DNA of 64,000 bases from Pseudomonadota bacterium (GTDB lineage Bacteria > Pseudomonadota > Gammaproteobacteria > Steroidobacterales > Steroidobacteraceae): the NCBI GenBank assembly GCA_023391335.1, contig JAEWBG010000060.1:1-64000 (forward strand), written 5' to 3'. The notes beneath the pieces are model-generated. The model had not been told where the DNA came from. It was given only the letters and a program-made list of their open reading frames with translations, and searched no databases. The translations under genes and the position numbers were made by a program. Shown here in pieces: positions 53,144 to 62,516 of the stretch; position 1 is the stretch's first letter; every line of letters begins with the position of its first letter.

Positions 53144-54355
53144 ATGCACGCAGGCATGAGCGTGACTGAGGTCTTTTTGATCGCGATGATCCTCATCTTC
53201 GCGGTCCCGTACCTCATCTGGCGGCTTGGCAACACCGACTACTACGCCCCGTTGGTCGTCGTACAGATCATTGCTGGCATTCTCCTCGGCCCTGGGATTT
53301 TGGGCGCGGCATTTCCCAGCTACTACCAATTCGTGTTCACGCCAGCGGTGGTGCAGGCGTTGAACGGGATCGCGTGGTGGGCGGTGATGATCTTCGTTTG
53401 GATCGCGGGAATCGAACTCGACTTGGGCGCCGCGTGGCGTCACCGCCGCGAAACTGCAATCACGGCTGGACTCGCTTTGGGAATGCCGCTGCTGCTTGGC
53501 TGTGTGGCCGCGCTGATACTCGTCGGTCGATCAGGCTGGATGGGCGATCAAGCGTTGCAATGGCAATTCGTGCTCGGGGTGGGCATGTCGTGTGCCGTCA
53601 CTGCGCTGCCGATTCTGATTTTGCTGATGGAGAAACTCGAAATACTCAGGCAGCCGATCGGCCAACGGATTTTGCGCTACGCGAGCATGGACGATGTCGC
53701 GATTTGGGGTGTGCTGGCGTTGATCCTCATGGACTGGACTCGCATCGGCCGCCAAGCAGGATTCCTGTTTATATTCGCCGCCGCTGCGTATCTGTTCCGC
53801 TCGCTCATGGAGCGAATTCCCGAACGCGACCGCTGGTACGCAGGACTCATCTGGCTCGCGATGTGCGGGTTCGGTGCGGATTGGGCCGGCCTGCACTATA
53901 TGGTCGGCGCGTTCCTGTCGGGAGCCGTCATGGAAGGTAAGTGGTTCAAGCAAGCGCACATGGATCTACTGCGTCAGCATGTGTTGCTGATCGTCATGCC
54001 CGTGTTCTTCCTGAGTACCGGATTGCGCACGAATTGGAATGTCGGCGGGCAAGCCGTATTCGTCGTCGCAGCGCTGTTGCTCGTTGCCTCCGTCGTCGGG
54101 AAGCTGGCGGGAACGCACGTGGCTGGCAAAATCCTGAAGTGGGAAAAGGGCGAGGCCTCGCTCATGGGCTGGCTGCTGCAGACCAAGGCGCTGATCATGA
54201 TCATCTTCTCCAACGTCTTGCTGGACAAACGCATCATTACCAGCGAGACCTTCACCGCATTGCTGCTAATGGCGGTTGCGAGCACCATGCTAACCGTACC
54301 GATCGTTGCGCCCATGCTGAAGAAGATGCAAGCGCTCGTGGGCAGGAACGCTTGA
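53144..54355 (+). CDS. CPA2-family cation:proton antiporter
   Basis: About 12 membrane helices in the Kef/Nhap fold: VVVQIIAGILLGPGILG, FVWIAGIELDLGAAWRHRRET, VLGVGMSCAVTALPILILLMEKL (conserved region near the transport site), DDVAIWGVL (acidic pair) and a helix with GADWAGLHYMVGAFLSGAVMEG. GGGAG ahead of ATG 53144 sets the start. It lacks a TrkA-N or RCK domain. Likely exchanges Na+ or K+ for protons. Followed by the NAD salvage operon in the same direction. Confidence 0.88.
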   Translation: MHAGMSVTEVFLIAMILIFAVPYLIWRLGNTDYYAPLVVVQIIAGILLGPGILGAAFPSYYQFVFTPAVVQALNGIAWWAVMIFVWIAGIELDLGAAWRHRRETAITAGLALGMPLLLGCVAALILVGRSGWMGDQALQWQFVLGVGMSCAVTALPILILLMEKLEILRQPIGQRILRYASMDDVAIWGVLALILMDWTRIGRQAGFLFIFAAAAYLFRSLMERIPERDRWYAGLIWLAMCGFGADWAGLHYMVGAFLSGAVMEGKWFKQAHMDLLRQHVLLIVMPVFFLSTGLRTNWNVGGQAVFVVAALLLVASVVGKLAGTHVAGKILKWEKGEASLMGWLLQTKALIMIIFSNVLLDKRIITSETFTALLLMAVASTMLTVPIVAPMLKKMQALVGRNA

Positions 54356-54487
54356 ACATCAGCGGCAGTTAGTCGATCGCGCCGCCGGTGATGGCTCTCG
54401 CGAAGTACACCGGACGTTTCTTGTTCTTGAGGCGATAGCGTTCTGCGGTTGGCTCATGCCTGTTCGCGCGGCACTAGAGGTGAAGAG

Positions 54488-55297
54488 ATGTCTGCAACGC
54501 TGTTGTTGATCGATCCTCAAAACGATTTCTGCGATATCGAAGGCGCGGCACTCCCCGTTGCGGGTGCGGATGCGGATATGCATCGCGCGGCGCAATTCAT
54601 CGAGCATGCAAACAACCTCGGTCGCGTGGTCGTCACGTTGGATTCGCACCCGACGGTGGCGATCGAGCGCCCTACGTTCTGGTCGCGGGGCAATGGCGAG
54701 TCCGTGGCTCCATTCACGGAGATCACTGAAGCGGATGTGGCTGCGAAGCGCTTCGTACCTCGCGACGCCCGTCTGCTGCCTGATGTATTGAGCTATTTGC
54801 GGGCATTGGAGCGTTCGAACCGATATCGATTGATGGTTTGGCCCGTTCATTGTGTTTTGGGTACGTGGGGGCACAACATCCACTCGGCTCTGCAGGCTTC
54901 GCTTGCACAATGGGAAGAGCGCACGCAACGCAATGCACTCAAGATCCTCAAAGGCGCTAATTCGATGACGGAGCAATACAGCGCCGTGCAAGCCGAGGTA
55001 CCAGTGCAATCCGATCCCCTGACGTTACGAAATGCTCAACTCATCGAGAGCTGCCGGCCAGGATCTGGATATTTGGTGGTGGCAGGTGAGGCTGCGAGTC
55101 ACTGCGTCGCTGCGACGATGGAGCACATCTTCGAGGCTTTCGACGCGCAAGAGCGCAGCCGCACGATTTTGTTGAAAGACTGCATGAGCCCTGTGCGAGG
55201 ATTCGAAAAGCAAGCGGCGCAGTTTCTTGAACGTGCACAGGCAGCCGGCGCACGCGTGCTGACCTCTGACCAAGCGCTGCAAGCGATCAACGCATAA
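54488..55297 (+). CDS. Nicotinamidase-like cysteine hydrolase
   Basis: Isochorismatase/nicotinamidase fold: Asp9 (IDPQNDF), metal-type DxH (Asp52, His54 in TLDSHPT), Lys155 in LKG, WPVHC at 118-122, and nucleophile Cys206 in GEAASHCVAAT. It should hydrolyse nicotinamide to nicotinate. At 269 residues it is longer than bacterial PncA and closer to the YcaC/pyrazinamidase-like larger members. AGAGGTGA before ATG 54488. It sits 11 bp before pncB, so nicotinate would be used next. Confidence 0.86.
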   Translation: MSATLLLIDPQNDFCDIEGAALPVAGADADMHRAAQFIEHANNLGRVVVTLDSHPTVAIERPTFWSRGNGESVAPFTEITEADVAAKRFVPRDARLLPDVLSYLRALERSNRYRLMVWPVHCVLGTWGHNIHSALQASLAQWEERTQRNALKILKGANSMTEQYSAVQAEVPVQSDPLTLRNAQLIESCRPGSGYLVVAGEAASHCVAATMEHIFEAFDAQERSRTILLKDCMSPVRGFEKQAAQFLERAQAAGARVLTSDQALQAINA

Positions 55298-55308
55298 AGG
55301 CGCACACC

Positions 55309-56496
55309 ATGTTTAAACCCGTCATTGGCTCGCTGCTCGATACCGACTTGTACAAGTTCACGATGTGGCAGCCGTTTCTGCATTTCTTTCCTGCCAATCA
55401 TGCGGTGTACGAATTTGTCTGTCGCAACGAGCCGGAATATCCGTTAGCGGAACTGCGTGCGGATCTTGAGGCGCAGTTGGAGCATTTGTTTTCCTTGAGC
55501 TTCACCGAAGACGAACTCGCCTATTTGTCGACCAAGCGATTCTTGAAATCGGATTTCATCGACTTCTTGCGCATCTTTCGCTTCCAAAAGCGTTACATCG
55601 AAGTGACGACCGCGGGCGAGGCGCTCAAGGTGGTCGCCGCGGGGCCGCAGATCCACGTGATGGGATTCGAGATCTTCGTGCTCGCGATCGTAAATGAGCT
55701 GTACTTCAGGCGCTTCGCGAGCGTCGCCGTCCTTGAGGAAGGGCGCAGACGTCTTCGCGAGAAGATACGCACCATTGGGGAGATCGATAATTCAAAGCAT
55801 CGCACGCCCTTTCACTTCTTCGATTTCGGCACGCGTCGGCGATTCTCACGTGCCTGGCATGAAGAGCTCGTGAGCACGTTGAGTAAAGAAGCATCGGCTT
55901 GTTTCCGCGGCACCTCGAACGTGTATCTCGCGATGAAGTTCGGAATTGCAGCAATTGGCACGATGGCGCACGAGTATCTGCAAACCTTCCAGGCCGTTGG
56001 CGTGCAGTTGCGTCAATTCCAAAAAGCAGGGTTAGAGCATTGGGTGCAGGAATATCGCGGCGATCTCGGCGTTGCACTGACGGATGTCGTCGGCATGAAT
56101 GCATTTCTGCGCGACTTCGATCTGTACTTTGCCAAGCTATTCGATGGTTTGCGCCACGATTCCGGCGATCCGATCGAGTGGGGCGAAAAGGCCATCGCCC
56201 ACTACGAAGCACTGCGCATTCTGCCCATGACGAAGCGGCTGGTGTTCTCCGATTCCCTGGACCTTCCGAAGGCGGTCCGCATTTGGGAGCACTTTGCCGA
56301 TCGCGTCCCAGTGGGTTTCGGTATCGGCACGAACCTCACGAACGATCTGGGGGTACAACCTCTGAACATCGTGATGAAGCTGACTCACTGCAATCGGCAG
56401 CCGGTCGCGAAACTTTCCGATTCACCGGGCAAGGCGTTGTCTTCGGACCCGACCTTCATCGCATACCTGCGGCAGGTGTTCAACCAACGGATTTAG
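55309..56496 (+). CDS. pncB: Nicotinate phosphoribosyltransferase
   Basis: Makes nicotinate mononucleotide from nicotinate and PRPP in the Preiss-Handler salvage route. N-terminal GSLLDTDLYKFTMWQ, central HFFDFGTRRRFS, GTSNVYLA and MAHEYLQTFQA, and the PRPP-binding HDSGDPIEWGEKA followed by FGIGTNLTNDL are the PncB hallmarks. The C-terminal KLSDSPGKA is also conserved. 395 residues is normal. It lies between the nicotinamidase-like gene and nadE with gaps of 11 bp, so it is co-transcribed. Confidence 0.95.
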   Translation: MFKPVIGSLLDTDLYKFTMWQPFLHFFPANHAVYEFVCRNEPEYPLAELRADLEAQLEHLFSLSFTEDELAYLSTKRFLKSDFIDFLRIFRFQKRYIEVTTAGEALKVVAAGPQIHVMGFEIFVLAIVNELYFRRFASVAVLEEGRRRLREKIRTIGEIDNSKHRTPFHFFDFGTRRRFSRAWHEELVSTLSKEASACFRGTSNVYLAMKFGIAAIGTMAHEYLQTFQAVGVQLRQFQKAGLEHWVQEYRGDLGVALTDVVGMNAFLRDFDLYFAKLFDGLRHDSGDPIEWGEKAIAHYEALRILPMTKRLVFSDSLDLPKAVRIWEHFADRVPVGFGIGTNLTNDLGVQPLNIVMKLTHCNRQPVAKLSDSPGKALSSDPTFIAYLRQVFNQRI

Positions 56497-56507
56497 CGAG
56501 CGCACAG

Positions 56508-58226
56508 ATGACGTTCAAATTCTCCATCGCGCAAATCAATCCGACGATCGGTGATATCGACGGCAATATTGAACTGATGCGAAGTGCCGCACAGCAAGCC
56601 TCGAGCGAAGGTGCGTCGGTCGTCGTATTCCCGGAGCTATCGCTGACGGGTTACTACCCCGCGGACATGCTGGATGACCCGGCCTTTCAGGTGCGGATCG
56701 AGTCCGGATTGGAACGAGCCCGCAAGGTATCGACCGAACTTCCAGACGTGTATTGGGTCATCGGCGCGCCGACGCCTCGCCGCGGTATTGGCAAGCCATT
56801 GCACAACAGCTTGCTCGTGCTCAAAGCCGGCGAAATCGCGCTCACGTATCACAAGCAGCTACTGCCCACGTACAACATCTTCGATGAGCGTCGACACTTC
56901 GAGCCGGGCCCCGACGTTGCGAAGGTCTTGCGAGTTCACTATCCGGGCAGCGAAGTCCATCTCGGCTTCATGGTCTGCGAAGACGGATGGAATGACGAGT
57001 GTCATGACTACGCGGTCAATCCTTTCGCGCGCCTCACCGAAGCGTCGCCGGATTTGGTGATCTCGATTAATGCGAGCCCTTCGAATGTTGGCAAGCGCGA
57101 GATGCGTCACGACATCTTCCGGCGTGCGAGCACCAAGTACGGTTTGCCGATCGCGTACGTCAATCAAATCGGCGGCCACGATCAGCTCGTTTTCGATGGA
57201 GGGTCATTTCTGGTCGAGCCGAAAGAGGGTGTGGTTTTCGAGGCGCCGCAATTCGAAACGTGTTTGAAAACGATCGCTTTCAATCAAGATAGGCACTTCC
57301 TCGATCGTGACGGCCAAGCGTTCCATGGGATTTCATCGTCGGCGATGAATCGTTCCGAGTTCTACCGGCGTCAAATCGTGCTCGGATTGAAGGACTACGC
57401 ACGTCGCTGCGGATTCAAAACTGCGGTGGTCGGCTCTTCGGGCGGTATCGACAGTGCGCTCACGTTGGCGCTCGCGGTCGAGGCGCTGGGCCGCGAGAAC
57501 ATCGCGGCTATGACGATGCCGTCCGAGTACTCCAGCGAAGGAAGCGTGAGCGACTCGCAGCGCTTGTGCGAGAACCTTGAAATTAAGCTGTACACGCATC
57601 CGATTCGCGAACTGGTCGATGTCTACCGCAAGGCATTCGAACAGTCGACCGGAACGGCAATGGCGGGACTTGCGCTCGAAAATCTTCAGGCACGCGTTCG
57701 GGGCACGATCCTGATGGAGTTCTCGAACCGATTTGGTCACTTGCTACTCACGACCGGTAACAAGAGCGAATTGTCCGTCGGCTATTGCACGCTCTACGGC
57801 GATACGAACGGTGGCCTCGGCGTCATTGGCGATCTGTACAAGACTGAAGTGTTTGCACTCTCTCGCTACATGAATGAAGCCGCGGAAAGAGAGGTCATTC
57901 CAGCGGGCATTATCGAGAAGCCGCCGTCAGCGGAGTTGGCACCGGGGCAAAAGGACACCGACAGTCTGCCGCCCTACGAGATTCTCGATGAAGTATTGAA
58001 GGTGCTCATCGAAGGCAATCGCCTCGAGGCATCCGAACAGCGCATCGTGCAAGCGAAGTTCGACGAATTGCAGCAGACTGAGCCGGGACGCGAACTCATT
58101 GCGAAGGTCAAAGGTATGATCGCGCGCAACGAGTACAAACGCCGGCAGGCACCTCCGATTCTGCGCGTTCGAGCGCGAGCATTCGGCAGCGGGCGTCAAA
58201 TGCCCATTGCCGCACACTACGAGTAA
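56508..58226 (+). CDS. nadE: Glutamine-dependent NAD+ synthetase
   Basis: ATG 56508 begins MTFKFSIAQINPTIGD; the longer frame upstream runs through pncB and is not real. Residues 1-275 are the nitrilase-like glutaminase domain with the Glu43-Lys116-Cys157 triad (FPELSLTGY, YHKQLLPTY, VCEDGWND). The synthetase domain has the P-loop SSGGIDSA and TTGNKSELSVGYCTLYGD. It makes NAD+ from nicotinate adenine dinucleotide, completing the operon's pathway apart from NadD. 572 residues fits the two-domain form. Confidence 0.95.
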   Translation: MTFKFSIAQINPTIGDIDGNIELMRSAAQQASSEGASVVVFPELSLTGYYPADMLDDPAFQVRIESGLERARKVSTELPDVYWVIGAPTPRRGIGKPLHNSLLVLKAGEIALTYHKQLLPTYNIFDERRHFEPGPDVAKVLRVHYPGSEVHLGFMVCEDGWNDECHDYAVNPFARLTEASPDLVISINASPSNVGKREMRHDIFRRASTKYGLPIAYVNQIGGHDQLVFDGGSFLVEPKEGVVFEAPQFETCLKTIAFNQDRHFLDRDGQAFHGISSSAMNRSEFYRRQIVLGLKDYARRCGFKTAVVGSSGGIDSALTLALAVEALGRENIAAMTMPSEYSSEGSVSDSQRLCENLEIKLYTHPIRELVDVYRKAFEQSTGTAMAGLALENLQARVRGTILMEFSNRFGHLLLTTGNKSELSVGYCTLYGDTNGGLGVIGDLYKTEVFALSRYMNEAAEREVIPAGIIEKPPSAELAPGQKDTDSLPPYEILDEVLKVLIEGNRLEASEQRIVQAKFDELQQTEPGRELIAKVKGMIARNEYKRRQAPPILRVRARAFGSGRQMPIAAHYE

Positions 58227-58361
58227 CTCTCAGCGGATCAGCTCTGCCTGAAGTGCGAGGCCAGGACGACGCATCGCACGCGAGATGGATCTCGCTTGCT
58301 CAGCTGTTCGAGGATCACGCGTGCATCCTCGATCATTTCTTGAGGTGTTTCCGCCCGCTGC

Positions 58362-59291
58362 CTAGGCGGAAATCGCTTGTTCGGTGCTGCGCGTCGAAGG
58401 TAAGTGTGTCTCGCGCAAGTTCTCGGTCTCACCGATCCATCGAGCGACTTCCGCTCCGATTGTTTCGGGATGATCTTCCTGCAGGTAGTGAAAGCCATCT
58501 CCAAGCTCAAGGTACTCGCAGTTCTGCAACGTTGATGCAAATTGCTCGGCAAACGCCGGCGAAACGAGCGCACCGGGGCTTCCTGCAAACAGCAGCTTTG
58601 GAAAGGTGGATGAACGCAGTGCGCTGTGCGCATCCAGCATAGTTCGGTACACGTCTGCAGGTTCGCCAGCGATAGGCAGCTCGCGCGGGAATTGCAGAAT
58701 GGGCCGCCGCGATTCCCTGGTGAGGAAAGGGCGGCGATACGCGCTCAGCTCTTCTTCATTGAGTGTGCGTTTGATGGATCCTGGAAGCACGCGTTCGATG
58801 AAGATGTTGTCTTCTAGGATGAGCTTCTCGCCCACGCCCATCGTTCTGAACTGCTGAAATAATGGTCGTGCCTGGGGTGCTTGATGGAAATCATCCCAGG
58901 TGGGCATCGGACGTATGAATTCCATAAAGGCCAAGCCGCGGACAAGCTCGGGCCGACGCGCTGCCAAGTGAAAAGCCAGCGCAGTGCCCCAATCCTGAGC
59001 GACGAGATAAGCGCTTTCGATACCCAGGCTGTCGATAAACCCATCCAGGAAGCGCGCGTGGTCTTCGAATCGATACGCGATCGCGGGCTTGTCCGATTCG
59101 CCGAATCCAATGAGATCCGGCGCGATGCAGAGAGCGGCCGACGCAACTTTCGGGATGATGTTGCGCCATATGTACGACGACGTTGGATTGCCGTGCAGGA
59201 AGAGTGCAACGGGTTGCGACTTATCGCCGGCTTCTCGATATGCGACGCGATGTCCTAATACGAGTCGATGCGGTAGAGCGCTTTGGTTCAC
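58362..59291 (-). CDS. dhaA: Haloalkane dehalogenase, DhaA type
   Basis: GTG 59291 follows AAGGAG with a 7-base spacer. The alpha/beta-hydrolase carries all five functional residues, numbered from that start: Asn35 (HGNP) and Trp101 (QDWG) as halide contacts, nucleophile Asp100, acid Glu124 in FMEFIRPMPTWDDF, and His268 in GFHYLQEDHPE. The pattern through FPRELPIAGEP is that of the HLD-II/DhaA subfamily, so cleavage of carbon-halogen bonds in haloalkanes is expected. The start overlaps the end of the tetR gene by 71 bp. Confidence 0.9.
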   Translation of the reverse strand: MNQSALPHRLVLGHRVAYREAGDKSQPVALFLHGNPTSSYIWRNIIPKVASAALCIAPDLIGFGESDKPAIAYRFEDHARFLDGFIDSLGIESAYLVAQDWGTALAFHLAARRPELVRGLAFMEFIRPMPTWDDFHQAPQARPLFQQFRTMGVGEKLILEDNIFIERVLPGSIKRTLNEEELSAYRRPFLTRESRRPILQFPRELPIAGEPADVYRTMLDAHSALRSSTFPKLLFAGSPGALVSPAFAEQFASTLQNCEYLELGDGFHYLQEDHPETIGAEVARWIGETENLRETHLPSTRSTEQAISA

Positions 59292-59880
59292 GGTCGGGCT
59301 CCTTGAATACGGTCTGAAAAGCAATGGTTTTAAATCGCTCGAGTGGTTTGGCGCTGCGCTCCACTTTCATGCGAAGAATCGCGCCTTGCCACGAGGCGAG
59401 CAGAAATTCCGCGAGATCTTGGGCGCCGAATTCGGATTCGATCTCATGTGACGCTTGAGCCTCCGCAATGCACTTCGCGAACGGCGTGCGCCACTCAGCG
59501 AAGATCGCCGCGAGACGCTCGCGCAACATTTCACTGTGCTGGGCGGCTTCCAGGCTGAAGTCGCCGATTAAGCAGCCGCGCGCAAATCCATCGTTCGCCA
59601 AGCGCTTCGTGATGAGATCCAAATACTTGCGCAAACGCTGACGCGCGGAGAGCTTCGGATCCTCGAGCGCTTGGGTCACGAGCGACTTCACATGCTCGAA
59701 ATAGCGATCGAGCACTTCGCGAGCAAACTCCTCTTTAGAACGGAAGTGATTCGTAAAGGAGCCTTGGGGGGCGGAGGCTTCCGCAACGATGTCGCGAATC
59801 CCGGAGCCCATGTATCCACGACGGAACATGACCTTGAGTCCGGCATCCAGAATATCTTCACGCAGCGAAGGTTTTGGCAT
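59221..59880 (-). CDS. TetR-family transcriptional regulator
   Basis: HTH at residues about 8-55 (ILDAGLKVMFRRGYMGSGIRDIVAEASAPQGSFTNHFRSKEEFAREVL). The effector domain has the RGCLIGDFSLEAAQHSEML block seen in a TetR subgroup. The C-terminal tail is Arg/Ser-rich and coded by DNA shared with the dehalogenase start, so its last 25 residues are probably not under functional constraint. The 71-bp same-strand overlap indicates a coupled operon with dhaA, which this protein likely represses until a haloalkane or product binds. Confidence 0.9.
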   Translation of the reverse strand: MPKPSLREDILDAGLKVMFRRGYMGSGIRDIVAEASAPQGSFTNHFRSKEEFAREVLDRYFEHVKSLVTQALEDPKLSARQRLRKYLDLITKRLANDGFARGCLIGDFSLEAAQHSEMLRERLAAIFAEWRTPFAKCIAEAQASHEIESEFGAQDLAEFLLASWQGAILRMKVERSAKPLERFKTIAFQTVFKEPDREPKRSTASTRIRTSRRISRSRR

Positions 59881-60106
59881 GGTCGAAATAATACGGTCGT
59901 ACGTATTGAAGTCAACAGCCTGCTGATTTTCTGCTCGCGATGTGGGAAGGGATCGGGGAGTGGGAGGGCTCGAAAGAGTGCCGTTGCATGCAGTCCCGTG
60001 TGACTACGGCTGATGAGTCAGTACGCAGATGCAGACACGCACGATGACGAACAATTTCGCGCCACAACTCGCTATGCTTGGTGTTGCTCTGCCACGGACA
60101 ACATAT

Positions 60107-60538
60107 ATGGACCAACTCAACGTCTTTCGGATTGAATCAGACGCGGACATCGCTGCTGCCAGCGAAGTGATGCGACAGCTTCGCTCTCATATAAAGGCCG
60201 ATCAGTATCTTTCCGTCGTCCGCCGCATGATGAATTCGGATGGCTATCGTCAAGTTGCGGTCAGGGAGGATGGGGTTGTGCGTGCCGTTGCGGGGTATCG
60301 CTTCATGGAGATGCTCTATTGCGGCAAGATCCTCTATGTCGATGACTTGGTCACCGACGAACGAACTCGCTCGCGAGGGCATGGGAAGTTGCTCGTCGAG
60401 TGGTTAGAAAATGAAGCTCGGGCTAATGGCTGCGATGAGCTGCATCTTGATTCCGGCGTACAGCGCGAGCATGCGCACCGCTTTTATTTCCGTGAAGGTC
60501 TCACGATCAATGCGTATCACTTTAGGAAGAAGGTGTGA
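60107..60538 (+). CDS. GNAT-family N-acetyltransferase
   Basis: Core motif ILYVDDLVTDERTRSRGHGKLLVEWLENEA (acetyl-CoA-binding RSRGHGK), followed by LHLDSGVQREHAHRFYFREGL. ATG 60107 is preferred; an open frame from 60029 adds 26 residues with no domain. Substrate unknown. The last codons overlap the following heptamer repeats. Confidence 0.86.
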   Translation: MDQLNVFRIESDADIAAASEVMRQLRSHIKADQYLSVVRRMMNSDGYRQVAVREDGVVRAVAGYRFMEMLYCGKILYVDDLVTDERTRSRGHGKLLVEWLENEARANGCDELHLDSGVQREHAHRFYFREGLTINAYHFRKKV

Positions 60539-60602
60539 GGTGTCGGGTGTAACGTGTCACGTGCGATGTGTGGGTTGTGAGTGGGGGTTGAGAGTTGAGA
60601 AG
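60533..60602. repeat. Heptanucleotide-period repeat, about ten units
   Basis: GTGTGAG, GTGTCGG, GTGTAAC, GTGTCAC, GTGCGAT, GTGTGGG, TTGTGAG run in phase from 60533; after a one-base slip come GTGGGGG, TTGAGAG, TTGAGAA. The array begins inside the last codons of the GNAT gene. Confidence 0.7.
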
Positions 60603-60835
60603 CGGAAGGTAGTGAGCCGAAGGAGGCACGCTGCAAGCGGCAGGTGAGAAGTGCGGGCTGTGAGGAAACGGGCAACCCGGTCTATGCGGGTCCATGCGAG
60701 TTCTCAATTCCTGTTCCCTCCCTCGCGTGCGGGGAGGGTCGGGGAGTGGGCGCACTCTCTAACGTACCGCGCCGTCGAGCGGGTAACTTGCTAATCTGCG
60801 CACTGCCTTCGAATTAGCAGCTGGAGAATGAACAA

Positions 60836-61231
60836 GTGATCGCTCAAATTCTCGCGGTGCTCGCAGTGTTCGTCATTCAGACATTCCTCCCCGCATCGAT
60901 GCGCTATTTGAGTGGCGGCCCTGGAGTGGCGAAGCGACTATTAGTCTCGTTGGGTCCCCGCGATCATCAACCGCCGCAAACGCAGATCGGTGAAAGAGCT
61001 CAGCGCGCGCTGGCAAACATGCAGGAGGCGTTGCCCGTCTTTCTTGCGATTGCTCTGCTGAACGTGTTTCGAGACGCTCACAGCGTCACCGCAATTCAAG
61101 GTGCGCGGATATTCCTCATCGCAAGAATCGCGTACGTACCGGCTTATCTGCTCGGCATCGTGGGTGTGCGATCGGCCGTTTGGGGCATCAGCTGGGTCGG
61201 ACTAGCAATGATGATCTCGGCGCTTTTCTAA
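60836..61231 (+). CDS. MAPEG-family membrane protein
   Basis: Four helices with the MAPEG pattern: RAQRALANMQEALPVFLAIALLNVF (the ERAxRAxxNxxE-like block) and ARIAYVPAYLLGIVGVRSAVWG. Members are glutathione-dependent or eicosanoid-type membrane enzymes; bacterial substrates are mostly unknown. GTG 60836 is the start, behind GGAG. Confidence 0.86.
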   Translation: MIAQILAVLAVFVIQTFLPASMRYLSGGPGVAKRLLVSLGPRDHQPPQTQIGERAQRALANMQEALPVFLAIALLNVFRDAHSVTAIQGARIFLIARIAYVPAYLLGIVGVRSAVWGISWVGLAMMISALF

Positions 61232-61302
61232 TAATGAGCAATCTTCGTCCCAATCGGTTGCGAGAACCCTGTTGAGCCAATAGCGGTGAACGTTCGAGCC
61301 GC

Positions 61303-61965
61303 CTATGCGATCTCTCTCCGTGCTTCCGCGGCGATCTTGCGTAATGCCTGCTCGAACGCTTCCACAGGCTGTCCACCTTGAATCAGATACTTCGAATTCA
61401 CGATGACCGAAGGCACGGCGTGAATCCCATTCTGCCGATAGAACTCCTCTCGTTCACGAACTTCAGTCGCGTAAAGATCTGATTCGAGGACCTCGCGAGC
61501 GCGCGCAGCATCGAGTCCGACTTGCTGTGCCACATCGATCAATGTTTCGTGATCGCTCGGATTACGCCCGCCAGTGAAGTACGCGGCCAGCAGTGCTCGC
61601 TTCAGTTCTAGCTGACGTCCTTCCAGTTCCGCCCAATGCAACAGGCGGTGCGCATCGAAGGTGTTATAGATCTTCGTGCGCTTCTCCATGTCGAACGTAA
61701 ACCCGAGCGCCGCACCACGCTCGCGAATCGCCTCTTGATTCCGCACCAACTGCTCCGGCGTCGAGCCGTACTTCTGCTGCAAGTGCTCGATAATGTCTTG
61801 CCCGTTCTTCGTCATGTCCGGATTCAGTTCGAAAGGCTGAAAATGAATGTCAGCCTCAACTTCATCGCCGATGCGATCGAGTGCTTGTTGAAGCGCCGCG
61901 AGCCCTATCGCGCACCAGGGACATGAGACGTCGGAGACGAAGTCGATATTGAGTGGGGTGGTCAT
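61303..61965 (-). CDS. DsbA-family oxidoreductase, FrnE-like
   Basis: ATG 61965 begins MTTPLNIDFVSDVSCPWCAIG, with the CPWC redox pair at residues 15-18; the frame continues upstream but without domain content. The helical insert (GQDIIEHLQQKYG) and the C-terminal HAVPSVIVNSKYLIQGGQPVEAFEQAL (cis-Pro) fit the 2-hydroxychromene-carboxylate-isomerase/FrnE branch. No signal peptide, so cytoplasmic. Confidence 0.88.
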   Translation of the reverse strand: MTTPLNIDFVSDVSCPWCAIGLAALQQALDRIGDEVEADIHFQPFELNPDMTKNGQDIIEHLQQKYGSTPEQLVRNQEAIRERGAALGFTFDMEKRTKIYNTFDAHRLLHWAELEGRQLELKRALLAAYFTGGRNPSDHETLIDVAQQVGLDAARAREVLESDLYATEVREREEFYRQNGIHAVPSVIVNSKYLIQGGQPVEAFEQALRKIAAEARREIA

Positions 61966-62516
61966 GCGCAGAAGAGTGTGGCTGCTCTCATGAATCTTCA
62001 AGAGGGAATGCACCCGCTTCCAATAGCCAGCAAGGAATATGGGGCCACGTGGAAGGGATGAAAGAAGAGGGCGCGGAGTGTGAGGACGGATGTGATCGAT
62101 GAACGTGGATCGGAAGATCGAGCAACGTGAACGCATGCTTGGGCACGAAATGAAAGGCTGCGTTCTGACAGCTGGGGCGTGCAGCTATCTGCATCCACTC
62201 GGAACGTTGCACTTCGTTTCCATCTCCGCCACAACAGCTGGCGTATGGGAGGATCCAAGTGAACGCGATGTCGGCTCTCGATTTGCCACTATCACAACGC
62301 ATTCGGTATTGGTCTGCCATTTGTCATAGCGTGAGTGATTTAATTTCAGATCGAACAGTTGACTGTCTGAAAATTCTTCGCTGAACTATCGTTCGCGTCT
62401 CGACAACAAGAATCTCGCCTGAGCGGGGTGTCACAAGTTGCAGGCATTCAAGGAGCTAGTGGGCTCTCGGCGTAGCTGCGTCGGCTGGATGTCTGACACG
62501 GATGGGGGAGGAAGTG
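61966..62516. other. Intergenic stretch with no recognisable feature
   Basis: No convincing gene or repeat was seen between the FrnE-like gene and the surface-protein gene. It must hold promoters for both. A 76-codon frame at 62099-62329 has no ribosome site or family pattern. Confidence 0.4.

Noticed and set aside
55899..56507. Long N-terminal extension of the nadE frame
   Set aside because: It lies in another frame of pncB; the NadE family starts exactly at ATG 56508.
59221..59324. Frameshift in the tetR gene
   Set aside because: The dehalogenase has its own start and strong ribosome site within the overlap, and the TetR domain is complete before it.
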